Assembly (NCBI RefSeq): GCF_009363555.1
Contig: NZ_CP045372.1
Location: 2,429,501-2,493,500, forward strand
Source of the DNA: Sulfitobacter sp. THAF37
GTDB taxonomy: Bacteria; Pseudomonadota; Alphaproteobacteria; Rhodobacterales; Rhodobacteraceae
Direction: 5' to 3'
DNA: 64,000 nt
The notes under the pieces are model-generated. The model was not told the DNA's origin, did no database searches, and saw nothing but the letters and a program-made list of their open reading frames with translations. The translations under genes and the position numbers were made by a program. Positions 1-8,666 of this stretch are shown here, piece after piece; position 1 is the stretch's first letter, and every line of letters begins with the position of its first letter.

Positions 1-1
1 C

Positions 2-148
2 GATCATGCCGCGGTCGATGCGGAAATGCCGGTCGCAAAGCTGATCGAACGGCTTGCGGGCAAGGAAACCTGCCTCGGCGTGGTCGAGGATGGCAGCCTC
101 ATCGGGGCGGTTACGGCGCAATCCATCGTCGATCGCTTGAAGGACTGA
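2..148 (+). CDS. C-terminal end of a CBS-domain protein (5' part outside window)
   Basis: The frame is open from the left edge and stops with TGA at 146-148, giving the last 48 residues of a protein. The stretch LGVVEDGSLIGAVTAQSIV has the beta-strand/turn/helix pattern of the end of a CBS domain. In roseobacters such tails commonly close the ATPase of quaternary-amine (choline or glycine betaine) ABC transporters, so that is my best guess, but no ATPase motif lies inside the window and any other CBS protein would fit. Confidence 0.45.
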   Translation, partial: DHAAVDAEMPVAKLIERLAGKETCLGVVEDGSLIGAVTAQSIVDRLKD

Positions 149-234
149 CCCCCAGCGGCGTTCCCGCCGAAACGCCGGGTTGACAGGTTGGCGTTGCTCT
201 GCCCTGATACCGTGTCGCTTGGGGGGAGTGTCAA

Positions 235-504
235 ATGTTGTACTTTCTCTTGCTCAGCGCGGGCGTTCTGGCAGCATTGAGATGCCTGTCCGCCTATTTT
301 CCAGATGGAACCGCGATGAAATTCTTCGCGGACAAGCTGGTGCTGTTCGCCTACCTGGCCTCGGGCGTTCTGCTCGTCGTCGCGGCGTTGAGCGGAAAGG
401 CCTTGTTGGAGGACCAGTATTCCGTGATGGTGAAAATCGCGGGCTTCTGGACCGTCGGCTTGGTCATTGTCTGGGGCGTTCCCGCGATTTTCCGCAGGAT
501 GTAG
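235..504 (+). CDS. Small three-helix membrane protein, unknown function
   Basis: An 89-residue ORF with a good ribosome site (GGGGGAG six bases before ATG). Hydrophobic segments at about residues 1-22, 36-53 and 64-86 predict three membrane helices, and the last begins after a short polar stretch. I recognise no family motif. It lies between the CBS-domain gene and a convergent Hint gene whose stop is 27 bases away, so it is probably its own transcription unit. Length, hydrophobicity and the ribosome site make it a real gene. Confidence 0.6.
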   Translation: MLYFLLLSAGVLAALRCLSAYFPDGTAMKFFADKLVLFAYLASGVLLVVAALSGKALLEDQYSVMVKIAGFWTVGLVIVWGVPAIFRRM

Positions 505-531
505 ACCGTTTTCCCGCCTCGGCGCAGATTC

Positions 532-1545
532 TCACCGGGTCGATGCCTTGCGCAGCAGTTCGGCCGCGTCGGGGCGGCGCAGCAGCTTTTCGTTCACATC
601 CAGGCCCGCATGCGGCAGGTCCGAATGGCCGGGGATCACGTCGCCCAAGGCCTCGGAAATCGCGTCCGGCAGGATTGCGCGGGTCCGCGTGTCGATCAGC
701 ATCGTCTCTGCCGCGATCCCCTCGGCATAAATGATCTGGTGACTGTCGAAGAGCAGCTGGAAATAGTCGACGAAACCACCGTCCTGAAGAGTGACCGTAT
801 ACCCGTTCACCAGATGCCGCGCCTTGACCAACAGCTCGGATCGGCCCGCGCCGACCTCGTCTCTGCGCTGGTAGATGAACAGGCGATGGTCCGGGCTGAC
901 AATCAGGTCGTTCGCGTTATTCAGGGTTCCGGCGGCGATGCGGATCGGGGCAAAGTCGCCCACCGCGCGCACGGTGCTCTGCCCGATCCAGCGCACAGCC
1001 TGCACACCGTCGTCGCGGGTCAGCACGCGGTCGCCCACGACCAGATCCTCGATCAGGCGTTGCTCGCCGCTGGCCAGCGTGATGTGGGTGCCGCGGGTGA
1101 AGGACACGCAGCCGACCTGCGCGAACTTGCGACGCTGGGTTTCGGTGTCGATGCCCACCAGCCGGTATCCGGTGCGCGGCAGCAGCTGCGCCATCGGCAA
1201 CAGAAAAATCTCGGCAACCGCTCCTGCGGCATCCACCTCGACCAACAGCAGCGCCTCCTGCGTTTGCCCGTCGGGCGACATGAACATCAGCGCGCTATCC
1301 AGATGCAGCGCCGATCCCGGCGTGCCCGCGTCGGTGTCCTCGGCCACGGTAAAGCGGCTGCCCGCAGAGGGCACGAGCGACAGCCGAAGCGGCGCGGTCT
1401 CGCGGGCAAGCTCGTAGACGTCGTCAAGGATCAGCTCGGCGGCAAAGGACAGGGCATCGCCCATGTTCGCGCCATACGTGGCCCGCACGTCGCTGGCCCG
1501 GAACACGGGAACGGATTGGGCGGAAACGGGGCGGGAACGTGCCAT
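532..1545 (-). CDS. Hint (Hedgehog/intein) domain protein
   Basis: The protein has 337 residues. The N-terminal half (about 1-140) is an unassigned beta-rich region. The C-terminal half is a Hint_2-type domain: Cys146 in GCVSFTRGT, then LIEDLVVGDRVLTRDDGVQ and RWIGQS, and an SPDHRLF block. In this family the Cys acts as nucleophile for self-cleavage or splicing-like chemistry on its N-terminal side; here that is inferred. ATG at 1545 is chosen because AGAGGT precedes it by four bases; an in-frame upstream start at 1611 has weaker support. A related protein is encoded at 9524-10552. The natural substrate or export route is unknown. Confidence 0.82.
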   Translation of the reverse strand: MARSRPVSAQSVPVFRASDVRATYGANMGDALSFAAELILDDVYELARETAPLRLSLVPSAGSRFTVAEDTDAGTPGSALHLDSALMFMSPDGQTQEALLLVEVDAAGAVAEIFLLPMAQLLPRTGYRLVGIDTETQRRKFAQVGCVSFTRGTHITLASGEQRLIEDLVVGDRVLTRDDGVQAVRWIGQSTVRAVGDFAPIRIAAGTLNNANDLIVSPDHRLFIYQRRDEVGAGRSELLVKARHLVNGYTVTLQDGGFVDYFQLLFDSHQIIYAEGIAAETMLIDTRTRAILPDAISEALGDVIPGHSDLPHAGLDVNEKLLRRPDAAELLRKASTR

Positions 1546-1683
1546 AATGACCTCTGGTTGCAGGCGAACTGCGCGAAGGAATAAGCTAGGATTGTGACGG
1601 GCTTGGGTCAAGCGAAGGGTGTTTTGCTGGCATCCGCAGCCGGGCGTGATAGGACTTTGGCAACCAATCAGGAGGAATCGGGA

Positions 1684-2463
1684 ATGGATCTGGGAATCAA
1701 GGGAAAGACCGCGCTGGTCTGCGCATCGTCAAAGGGCCTGGGGCTGGGCTGCGCCGAGGCATTGGCCGAAGCCGGTGTGAACCTGGTGATGAACGCCCGC
1801 GGCGCCGAGGCGCTGGAGTCCGCCGCGGAGCGCCTGCGCGCCGATCACGGCGTGTCGGTCAAGACGGTGGTTGCCGATGTCTCGACCGAGGAAGGCCAGA
1901 AGACCCTGATCGACGCCGCCGGAGAGATCGACATCCTGGTGAACAACGCGGGCGGCCCGCCGCCGGGCATGTGGAAAGACTGGGACCGGTCCGATTTCAT
2001 CGCGGCGCTGGATGCCAACATGCTGGCCCCCATCGCGCTGATCAAGGCGCTGGTGCCGGGCATGATGGACCGCGGCTGGGGCAGGGTGGTCAACATCACC
2101 TCGCAATCCGTGCGCGCGCCCATCGCGGTGCTGGGCCTGTCGAACTCGGCCCGGACGGGGCTGACTGGCTATGTCGCGGGCACCTCGCGGCAGGTCGCGG
2201 GGTCTGGCGTGACCATCAACAACCTGCTGCCGGGGATCCACGCAACCGACCGGGCGGATTCGCTCGACGCGGGCGTGGTCAAGGCCAAGGGCATCACGCT
2301 GGAGGAAGCGCGCAAGGAGCGTGCCGCCGGCATCCCGGCGGGGCGCTACGGCACCCGGCAGGAATTCGGCGCGGCCTGTGCGTTCCTGTGTTCGCAGCAC
2401 GCCGGTTTCATCGTGGGCCAGAACCTGCTGCTGGACGGCGGGGCGACCAACGTCACCATGTGA
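1684..2463 (+). CDS. Atypical short-chain dehydrogenase/reductase (BKR-like)
   Basis: A 259-residue SDR-fold protein preceded by AGGAGG eight bases before ATG. The Rossmann start reads CASSKGLGLG and the NNAG motif is present (VNNAGGPP). Counting 13 residues on from the serine of NITSQ, where SDRs carry Tyr-x3-Lys, the sequence is Ser-Asn-Ser-Ala-Arg, so both catalytic Tyr and Lys are replaced. The C-terminal LLDGGATN matches the family. A known SDR subgroup annotated as 3-oxoacyl-ACP reductase-like lacks the canonical tetrad, and this seems to belong there. Its real substrate is unknown and a FabG role should not be assumed. Confidence 0.85.
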   Translation: MDLGIKGKTALVCASSKGLGLGCAEALAEAGVNLVMNARGAEALESAAERLRADHGVSVKTVVADVSTEEGQKTLIDAAGEIDILVNNAGGPPPGMWKDWDRSDFIAALDANMLAPIALIKALVPGMMDRGWGRVVNITSQSVRAPIAVLGLSNSARTGLTGYVAGTSRQVAGSGVTINNLLPGIHATDRADSLDAGVVKAKGITLEEARKERAAGIPAGRYGTRQEFGAACAFLCSQHAGFIVGQNLLLDGGATNVTM

Positions 2464-2477
2464 GCGGAGCCTCGGAG

Positions 2478-2864
2478 ATGTTCAGACCTGTCCTTTGTGC
2501 CGTGGCGCTCTGTGTCGCGGCACTCCCCCTCCGGGCGGACGACCTTCTGCCACGGCTCGAAGCGGCGCAGTCGGCGATTGACGCGCGGATGCTGACGGTA
2601 ATGGGCGCCGACCCCGCCGGCGCACGGTGGAGCCCGACGCGCCGGGCCGCCTCGGCCTGTGCGCTGCGCGAGTTGGAGCGTGTGAAGGGCCGTGCCGCCG
2701 CACAGACCTATGTCCGTGCCGTCGAAAATGGCGCGGTCGAGGCCGCCCGCCTGCGCAGGGCACCAGACTTTGGCGGGCTGGCGGCGCGGATACACAGCGC
2801 GGCAGGTCTTCGGTTGCAGCAGGACATCGTCCCGATCACGCGCGCCTGCGGCATCGGGCTGTAG
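2478..2864 (+). CDS. Secreted or periplasmic hypothetical protein
   Basis: A 128-residue protein starting at ATG 2478, preceded by CGGAG. Residues 1-19 (ending LPLRA, then DDLL) form a short Sec signal peptide with a plausible AxA-like cleavage site. The rest is alpha-helical and charged, with a SACALRELE segment resembling lysozyme-inhibitor-like small periplasmic proteins, but I recognise no family. It starts 15 bases after the SDR stop and is followed two bases later by the repair gene, so all three are probably co-transcribed. Confidence 0.6.
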   Translation: MFRPVLCAVALCVAALPLRADDLLPRLEAAQSAIDARMLTVMGADPAGARWSPTRRAASACALRELERVKGRAAAQTYVRAVENGAVEAARLRRAPDFGGLAARIHSAAGLRLQQDIVPITRACGIGL

Positions 2865-2866
2865 CG

Positions 2867-3991
2867 ATGGCCGAGGCCTTTTCGCTGAAGGATCACCTCT
2901 TCAATGCACAGAGTATCGGCGAACTGGCAGGGCAATATGCCGCCGGTCTGCCGGGTTTCGACGCGGCCCGCTTTCAGCAAGAGACCCTCGCCGGTTTCCC
3001 CGAACGCGGGTTGATGGAGCGGCTCGACTGGATCGCCGATTGCCTTGAGCCGCATCTGGCCACCGACTTTCCCACCATGGCCGAGCAGTTGGAGGCGATG
3101 ATGCCGCCGCCGCTGGACCCAACGCTGCGCGACGATGACTTTGGCCGTTTTATCCACGCCGTGCCGGGGATTCTGGCCGTGCGGCACGGGCTGGAGGATC
3201 ACCGCGACCGCGCGCTGGACCTGATCCACGCCGCCACCCGGCGGTTTTCGATGGAATACTACATCCGCCCCTTCCTGAACCGCTGGCCCGACGAAACCCT
3301 CGCCCGTCTGGCGGGTTGGGTGGAGGACGACAATTATCATGTCCGCCGTCTGGTGAGCGAAGGGACAAGGCCGCGCCTGCCCTGGGCGCGGGCCGTGACG
3401 CTGACCAGTGACCAGACCCTGCCATTGCTGGACCGGCTGCACGCCGATCCGACGCGCTATGTCACAAGATCGGTCGCCAACCACCTGAATGATATTGCGA
3501 AAAAGGAGCCGGACCGTGTGGTTTCCCGCCTGCGCGACTGGAAAACATCGGACCGGCAAGACAGCAAGGAACTGGGCTGGATGACCCGCCACGCTCTGCG
3601 CACCCTGATCAAACAGGGCGATCCGGGGGCGCTGGACCTATTGGGGTACCGCCGCGATGTGCCTGTGACCGCGCGGCTGACGCTTGCGGCGCAGACCGTA
3701 CCCATCGGCGGCGCGCTGACCTTTGTGCTGGAGCTTGAAGCCCCGCAGACACTGCCGGTGATGGTGGACTACCGCCTGCGCTTTGTTCGGCCCGGCGGCA
3801 AGGAGGCGGAAAAGGTGTTCAAGCTGAAAGCGACGCGGATCGAAGCGGGGCAAAAGCTGAGCCTGCGCAAATCTCACAAGCTCAAGGGCGACGCCACGAC
3901 CTTTACCCTGCATCCCGGTCCACATGGGATGACGGTGCAGGTCAACGGAACGGATGTGGCAGAGGCCGGATTCGAGCTGTTACCGGGTTGA
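2867..3991 (+). CDS. DNA alkylation repair protein (AlkC/AlkD-like HEAT repeats)
   Basis: A 374-residue protein beginning two bases after the previous stop. Residues about 80-260 are repeated helical pairs, with the segment DDNYHVRRLVSEGTRPRLPW, which is diagnostic of AlkC-type DNA glycosylases, and a later YVTRSVANHLNDIAK repeat. These enzymes remove 3-methyladenine-type lesions without flipping the base. The last 90 residues form a beta-rich extension (LPVMVDYRLRFVRPGGK) as found in longer AlkC relatives. No Ada or AlkB gene is nearby, so regulation by the adaptive response is not shown. Confidence 0.85.
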   Translation: MAEAFSLKDHLFNAQSIGELAGQYAAGLPGFDAARFQQETLAGFPERGLMERLDWIADCLEPHLATDFPTMAEQLEAMMPPPLDPTLRDDDFGRFIHAVPGILAVRHGLEDHRDRALDLIHAATRRFSMEYYIRPFLNRWPDETLARLAGWVEDDNYHVRRLVSEGTRPRLPWARAVTLTSDQTLPLLDRLHADPTRYVTRSVANHLNDIAKKEPDRVVSRLRDWKTSDRQDSKELGWMTRHALRTLIKQGDPGALDLLGYRRDVPVTARLTLAAQTVPIGGALTFVLELEAPQTLPVMVDYRLRFVRPGGKEAEKVFKLKATRIEAGQKLSLRKSHKLKGDATTFTLHPGPHGMTVQVNGTDVAEAGFELLPG

Positions 3992-4061
3992 CCGCCCGCA
4001 GGTGCTTGCGGGACGGGGGCGGGGCTGGTAGCTGCAACCCGAGCGATTTTATCGGATACCC

Positions 4062-5154
<1,093 letters not shown>

Positions 5155-5162
<8 letters not shown>

Positions 5163-5508
5163 GACTTTGATGGTGGAATTCGGCATGGGGTCGTCCCTGC
5201 GCCGGGGCGACTACACAGAGGCCGCGATGCGCGCGGTCCGCGACGCGCTGTGGCACAATTCGATCAACCTGGCAGAGCTTTTCGGCTTTGATAAGAAAGA
5301 CATGCAGATCACTCTTGATGTGGGCGTGCAGCAGCCCGACAGGGTGGACCCCGAGGCGCTGCGCGCCGTCTTTCCCTATGGCCATGTCACCGTAAACCTG
5401 CATCAGGGCGGGCTCGATGTGCCGCGCCCGGACGGCGACGGGAACCCGACGATCATGGCCAATGTCGCCCTGTCGGTCGGCTTTGACATGGAGCGGGCGG
5501 ATGGCTGA
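5155..5508 (+). CDS. Lin0512-family protein, first copy
   Basis: A 117-residue protein whose ATG lies inside the end of the ABC ATPase gene (ATGCCTGA overlap), implying translational coupling. The N-terminus MVEFGMGSSLRRGDYTEAAMRAVRDALWHN and the later VGVQQPDRVD and LPYG-like turns match the Lin0512 family of small alpha/beta proteins. Family function is unknown to me. The downstream gene is a clear paralog, so the two may form a heteromer. Coupling to an ABC ATPase suggests a role linked to transport, but that is inference. Confidence 0.8.
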
Positions 5509-5860
5509 GCAGCGGATCATCATTGAGATGGGCATGGGCAACGACCTGCACGGGATGGACTACACCAAGGCCTGCGCCCGGGCGATCGAGGACGCGCTGC
5601 GCCATTCCTCGCTGCCGTTGTTCACGGTCACGGGGCTGTCGCACAAAGAGATGCGCGTGCAGGTCACGGTTGCGGTGCAGGAACCGGAAAAGGTCGATGT
5701 CGATGCGCTGAGCGCGGACCTGCCCCGTGGCCGGGCCGAGGTGCGCGCGGTCTTCGGCGGGCTGAACGTCCCGGCGGGGGGCGAGACCATTGTCATCGCC
5801 CAGGCCAGCGTGGAGGCGTTTGTGCCGGATCAGACCGGGGCCTGGCGGCTGAAAAGCTGA
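5501..5860 (+). CDS. Lin0512-family protein, second copy
   Basis: A 119-residue paralog of the preceding gene, overlapping it by eight bases. It shares IEMGMGNDLHGMDYTKACARAIEDALRHS with the first copy's MVEFGMGSSLRRGDYTEAAMRA pattern and keeps the VAVQEPEKVD motif. It is the last gene of the ABC ATPase-Lin0512-Lin0512 unit and is followed by the twin hairpin at 5889-5932. Function is unknown; the paired arrangement argues for a complex of two related subunits. Confidence 0.8.
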   Translation: MAEQRIIIEMGMGNDLHGMDYTKACARAIEDALRHSSLPLFTVTGLSHKEMRVQVTVAVQEPEKVDVDALSADLPRGRAEVRAVFGGLNVPAGGETIVIAQASVEAFVPDQTGAWRLKS

Positions 5861-5888
5861 TCGGCCCGGCAGACAGCGCCGTCCGGCG

Positions 5889-5932
5889 CCGTTTTCTTGG
5901 AAGAAAACGGACCGGAGTTTTGAAAAACTCCG
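5889..5932. terminator. Twin perfect hairpins between convergent genes
   Basis: Two adjacent perfect palindromes: CCGTTTTCTT-GG-AAGAAAACGG (5889-5910) and CGGAGTTTT-GA-AAAACTCCG (5913-5932). Each stem carries a T/A tract in its arms, so either strand can form a stem with U-rich sequence. The position between the Lin0512 gene (plus) and the WYL regulator (minus) fits a bidirectional terminator. The paired form also resembles dispersed intergenic repeats in roseobacters, which needs a genome-wide count. Confidence 0.65.
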
Positions 5933-5951
5933 CTTGCGCGCGGGCTGCGGG

Positions 5952-6617
5952 TCAGGGCGCGTAATCTTTCAACCGCTTTCCCGGCTCGTCCACGAACAAC
6001 TCCGGCAGCGCCTCGGCGGTTTCGATCAGGTCGAGCCGGAACAGCTCGAACCTTTCGCGTCCCTCGCACCAGCTGGTCAACGCCCAGACGCGCCCCCGAT
6101 ACTCCAGGTGCAGCGGCCGCACGGTGCGGCGCGACACCGTGCCGTCCTCGGCGGTATAGGTCAGCGCCACCTTCTGCCGTGCCCGGATGGCGGGCCGCAA
6201 CAGCGACAGGTGCGTCAGGTTGCGGGTGGGGTCGGCAAAGGGGTTCAGGGCCGCCTTCCAGGCCTCGGCAGCGGCCATGCCCTGCGCGGTCAGCACCGCA
6301 TCGACCTTGTTGGCCAGCGCATCCGCCGCCACCTGCAGTTCCGCATCCGCCGCCTGCGCGACGATGGCAAGGCCAAGGTTCAGCGCCTCCAACTCCTTTG
6401 CGGTCAGGGTGAGCGGGGGCAGGGTAAGCGCATCCTCCATCGTGTAACCTGCCCCGCGCGAGCCTTTGACAGGCACGCCTGCGGCGGTCAGCCGGTCCAT
6501 GTCCCGGTAGATGGTGCGCGTCGAAACGCCCATCCGCGCGGCCAGATCCTCGGCCCGGAGCAGGGCGCCATCCTGCAGCAGTTGCAAAAGGTCAAACAGG
6601 CGGTCGGAACGGGGCAT
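5952..6617 (-). CDS. YafY-type transcriptional regulator (HTH_11 + WYL domain)
   Basis: A 221-residue regulator. Residues 1-55 form a DeoR/HTH_11 winged helix (SDRLFDLLQLLQDG, then LAARMGVSTRTIYRDMDRL). The C-terminal half is WYL-like (VALTYTAEDGTVSRRTVRPLHLEYRGRVWALTSWCEGRERFELFRLDLI). ATG at 6617 is chosen because MPRSDRL is the usual family start and GGAG lies eight bases before it; an in-frame ATG at 6647 exists. WYL regulators sense small ligands or nucleotides. A dyad at 6641-6658 just upstream may be an autoregulatory operator. Confidence 0.88.
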   Translation of the reverse strand: MPRSDRLFDLLQLLQDGALLRAEDLAARMGVSTRTIYRDMDRLTAAGVPVKGSRGAGYTMEDALTLPPLTLTAKELEALNLGLAIVAQAADAELQVAADALANKVDAVLTAQGMAAAEAWKAALNPFADPTRNLTHLSLLRPAIRARQKVALTYTAEDGTVSRRTVRPLHLEYRGRVWALTSWCEGRERFELFRLDLIETAEALPELFVDEPGKRLKDYAP

Positions 6618-6640
6618 TGGCGGTCTCCGGTCATGCACAA

Positions 6641-6658
6641 CTGACATAAACCTGTCAG
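6641..6658. promoter_or_regulatory. Inverted repeat CTGACA-N6-TGTCAG, candidate operator
   Basis: A perfect 6+6 base dyad, CTGACA TAAACC TGTCAG, 24 bases upstream of the WYL regulator start and in the divergent region shared with tatA. Size, symmetry and placement suit a dimeric winged-helix repressor, most simply the adjacent YafY-type protein. The link is inferred from position only. Confidence 0.45.
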
Positions 6659-6800
6659 GAGTTTGGATCAATGCCCCGCCCACATATGTTTGCGGTCCGT
6701 CGGAAACCGGCGGGCGGCGGTTTGGGCTTTGCCGTGGCGTCGGGATTTGCGTACCAACACAGGCGACCGGGGAGATTCCCCTGACAACGGGAGATATGAC

Positions 6801-7064
6801 ATGTTGAACAATATTGGCCTGCCGGGCCTTTTGCTGATCGCGGTGGTGGTGCTGGTGCTTTTCGGGCGCGGCAAGATCTCCAGCCTGATGGGTGAAGTCG
6901 GCAAAGGCATCACCAGCTTCAAGAAGGGCATCAGCGAGGGCGAGAACGACGTCAAGCAGGTGGATGAGGTCGACGGCGCCGATCTGCCCAAGCACACGGA
7001 TACAGGCACCCATCCCGCGACGGACCGGGCCGCCGACAAGGGCGTGAAAAAGGACAAGGTGTAA
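6801..7064 (+). CDS. tatA: Sec-independent translocase subunit TatA
   Basis: An 87-residue protein: a short N-terminal membrane helix (residues about 4-21, [17 protein letters not shown]), then the conserved [23 protein letters not shown] hinge and amphipathic helix, and a charged C-terminal tail. This is the pore-forming or membrane-weakening subunit of the Tat system that exports folded proteins. ATG 6801 is preceded by GGGAG. It starts a tatABC-DUF815 operon with gaps of six and three bases. Likely clients inside the window are the PhoX and SoxB-like proteins. Confidence 0.93.
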   Translation: MLNNIGLPGLLLIAVVVLVLFGRGKISSLMGEVGKGITSFKKGISEGENDVKQVDEVDGADLPKHTDTGTHPATDRAADKGVKKDKV

Positions 7065-7070
7065 CCACCC

Positions 7071-7754
7071 ATGTTCGATATGAGCTGGACCGAGCTGTTG
7101 GTCGTGGGGGTCGTGGCGCTGATCGTCGTGGGCCCCAAGGACCTGCCGGTGTTGTTCCGCAAGGTGGGGCAATTCATTGGCAAGGCCAAGGGCATGGCAC
7201 GCGAATTCACCAATGCGATGAACGACGCGGCGGACAGCAGCGGCGTGCGCGAAATTTCATCGAACCTGAACACCTCGTTGAAGGCGGCGACCAACCCCCT
7301 GGGCACCGCGATGGACGGGGTGAAATCGGCCACGAAATCCCTGACCGACATTGATCCCGACAGCGAAACCGGCAAGCTTGCCGCCCAGCGGGCTGCGGAC
7401 GCGAAGCTGATCCAGGCCAAGACGGCCCGGACTGCCGCCGAACGCAAGCAGCGCGAGGCGGCAGAGGCCATGGCCCGCGCCGAGGCGCTGGAGGCAGAGA
7501 CCGGCCTGTCCGATGCAAAACCGGACGTGCAGGCCGAAGCGGCGGCAGCCGCTCCGGACAAGGCCACGTCTGCGCCCAAGGCGCCTGCCAAGGCCAAGAC
7601 CGCCACCAAGGCACCTGCCAAGCCGAAAACCACCACCGCGGCCCCCGCCAAGGCGGCAAAGAAACCTGCCGCGAAAAAGCCCGCGGCCCGCAAACCCGCC
7701 GCCAAGAAACCCGCAGCCCGCAAACCCGCCGCCAAGGCACCCGAAAAAGAGTAA
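7071..7754 (+). CDS. tatB: Sec-independent translocase subunit TatB, with Ala/Lys/Pro-rich tail
   Basis: A 227-residue TatB: N-terminal helix [23 protein letters not shown] with the family's conserved GPKDLP, then an amphipathic helix. TatB docks Tat signal peptides together with TatC. Residues from about 160 to the end are low complexity, built of A-K-P units such as [15 protein letters not shown], giving a highly basic histone-H1-like tail. The protein is thus longer than E. coli TatB (171 residues). The corresponding DNA (about 7560-7745) is internally repetitive and could vary in length between strains. Confidence 0.93.
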   Translation: MFDMSWTELLVVGVVALIVVGPKDLPVLFRKVGQFIGKAKGMAREFTNAMNDAADSSGVREISSNLNTSLKAATNPLGTAMDGVKSATKSLTDIDPDSETGKLAAQRAADAKLIQAKTARTAAERKQREAAEAMARAEALEAETGLSDAKPDVQAEAAAAAPDKATSAPKAPAKAKTATKAPAKPKTTTAAPAKAAKKPAAKKPAARKPAAKKPAARKPAAKAPEKE

Positions 7755-7757
7755 TCC

Positions 7758-8666
7758 ATGAGCGCCACCGACGATATCGACGACAGCGCAGCGCCGCTGA
7801 TCGAACATCTGGCAGAGCTGCGGACCCGCCTGATCCGGTCGGTTCTGGCCTTTATCGTGGGCATGATCATCTGCTTTTCCTTCGGCAGCACGATCCTTGA
7901 TTTCCTGCTGGTGCCGATCGAGCAGACCATGCGCAACCTCGGCAATCCGAACCCGGTGATGCAATACACCGCCCCGCAGGAGTATTTCTTTACCCTGGTG
8001 CGTATCTCGATGGTGGGCGGGCTGGCCGTCAGCTTTCCGGTGATCGCCACGCAGCTGTGGCGGTTCGTGGCACCCGGCCTCTACAAGAATGAGAAAAGCG
8101 CCTTTCTGCCGTTTCTCATCGCCTCGCCGGCCCTTTTCCTGCTGGGCGCGGCCTTTGCGCATTATGTTGTCGTGCCGCTGGCGATGCAGTTCTTTCTGGG
8201 CTTTTCGGATGCCGCATCCTACCTGACCGCGCTGGTGGTCGAGGGCGACGCACGCAAGTCCGGCATCGACATCGTCTTTAACGGGAAGGTCAACGAAAGC
8301 CTTGATATCACCCTGAAGATGATCGTGGCTTTCGGCCTGTGTTTTCAGCTGCCGGTACTGCTGACCCTGATGGGCAAGGCGGGGCTGGTGAGCACCGAAG
8401 GCCTGCGCAACGTGCGCAAATACGCGGTTGTCGGCATCCTGCTGCTGGCCGCGCTGGTCACGCCACCGGATGTGGTGACACAGCTGATCCTGTTCATCGT
8501 GGTCTACGGTCTGTACGAAGTGTCGATTTTCCTTGTCAGCCGGGTTGAGCGGAAGCGCGAAGAGCAGCTGCGCGCGGATGGATATTACGACGATGAGGCC
8601 GAGGACGATCTGGCGGATGACGTGTTCGACGAACATCTCGAAGACGACGAGGACGACCTCAAGTGA
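7758..8666 (+). CDS. tatC: Sec-independent translocase subunit TatC
   Basis: A 302-residue polytopic membrane protein with about six hydrophobic segments. It has the family N-terminal motif PLIEHLAELRTRLIRS and the FTLVRIS and VTPPDVVTQ segments. TatC is the primary receptor for twin-arginine signal peptides. The C-terminal 25 residues are strongly acidic (DDEAEDDLADDVFDEHLEDDEDDLK), which could pair electrostatically with the basic TatB tail. Its stop overlaps the next gene's GTG by four bases. Confidence 0.95.
   Translation: MSATDDIDDSAAPLIEHLAELRTRLIRSVLAFIVGMIICFSFGSTILDFLLVPIEQTMRNLGNPNPVMQYTAPQEYFFTLVRISMVGGLAVSFPVIATQLWRFVAPGLYKNEKSAFLPFLIASPALFLLGAAFAHYVVVPLAMQFFLGFSDAASYLTALVVEGDARKSGIDIVFNGKVNESLDITLKMIVAFGLCFQLPVLLTLMGKAGLVSTEGLRNVRKYAVVGILLLAALVTPPDVVTQLILFIVVYGLYEVSIFLVSRVERKREEQLRADGYYDDEAEDDLADDVFDEHLEDDEDDLK

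Noticed and set aside
2627..2866. N-terminal extension of the alkylation repair gene
   Set aside because: The upstream part of this frame overlaps the exported small protein and has shadow-like composition; the family start fits ATG 2867.
7560..7745. Tandem repeat array in tatB as a CRISPR or satellite
   Set aside because: The repeats are short codon-level A-K-P units inside an intact reading frame, without regular spacers.
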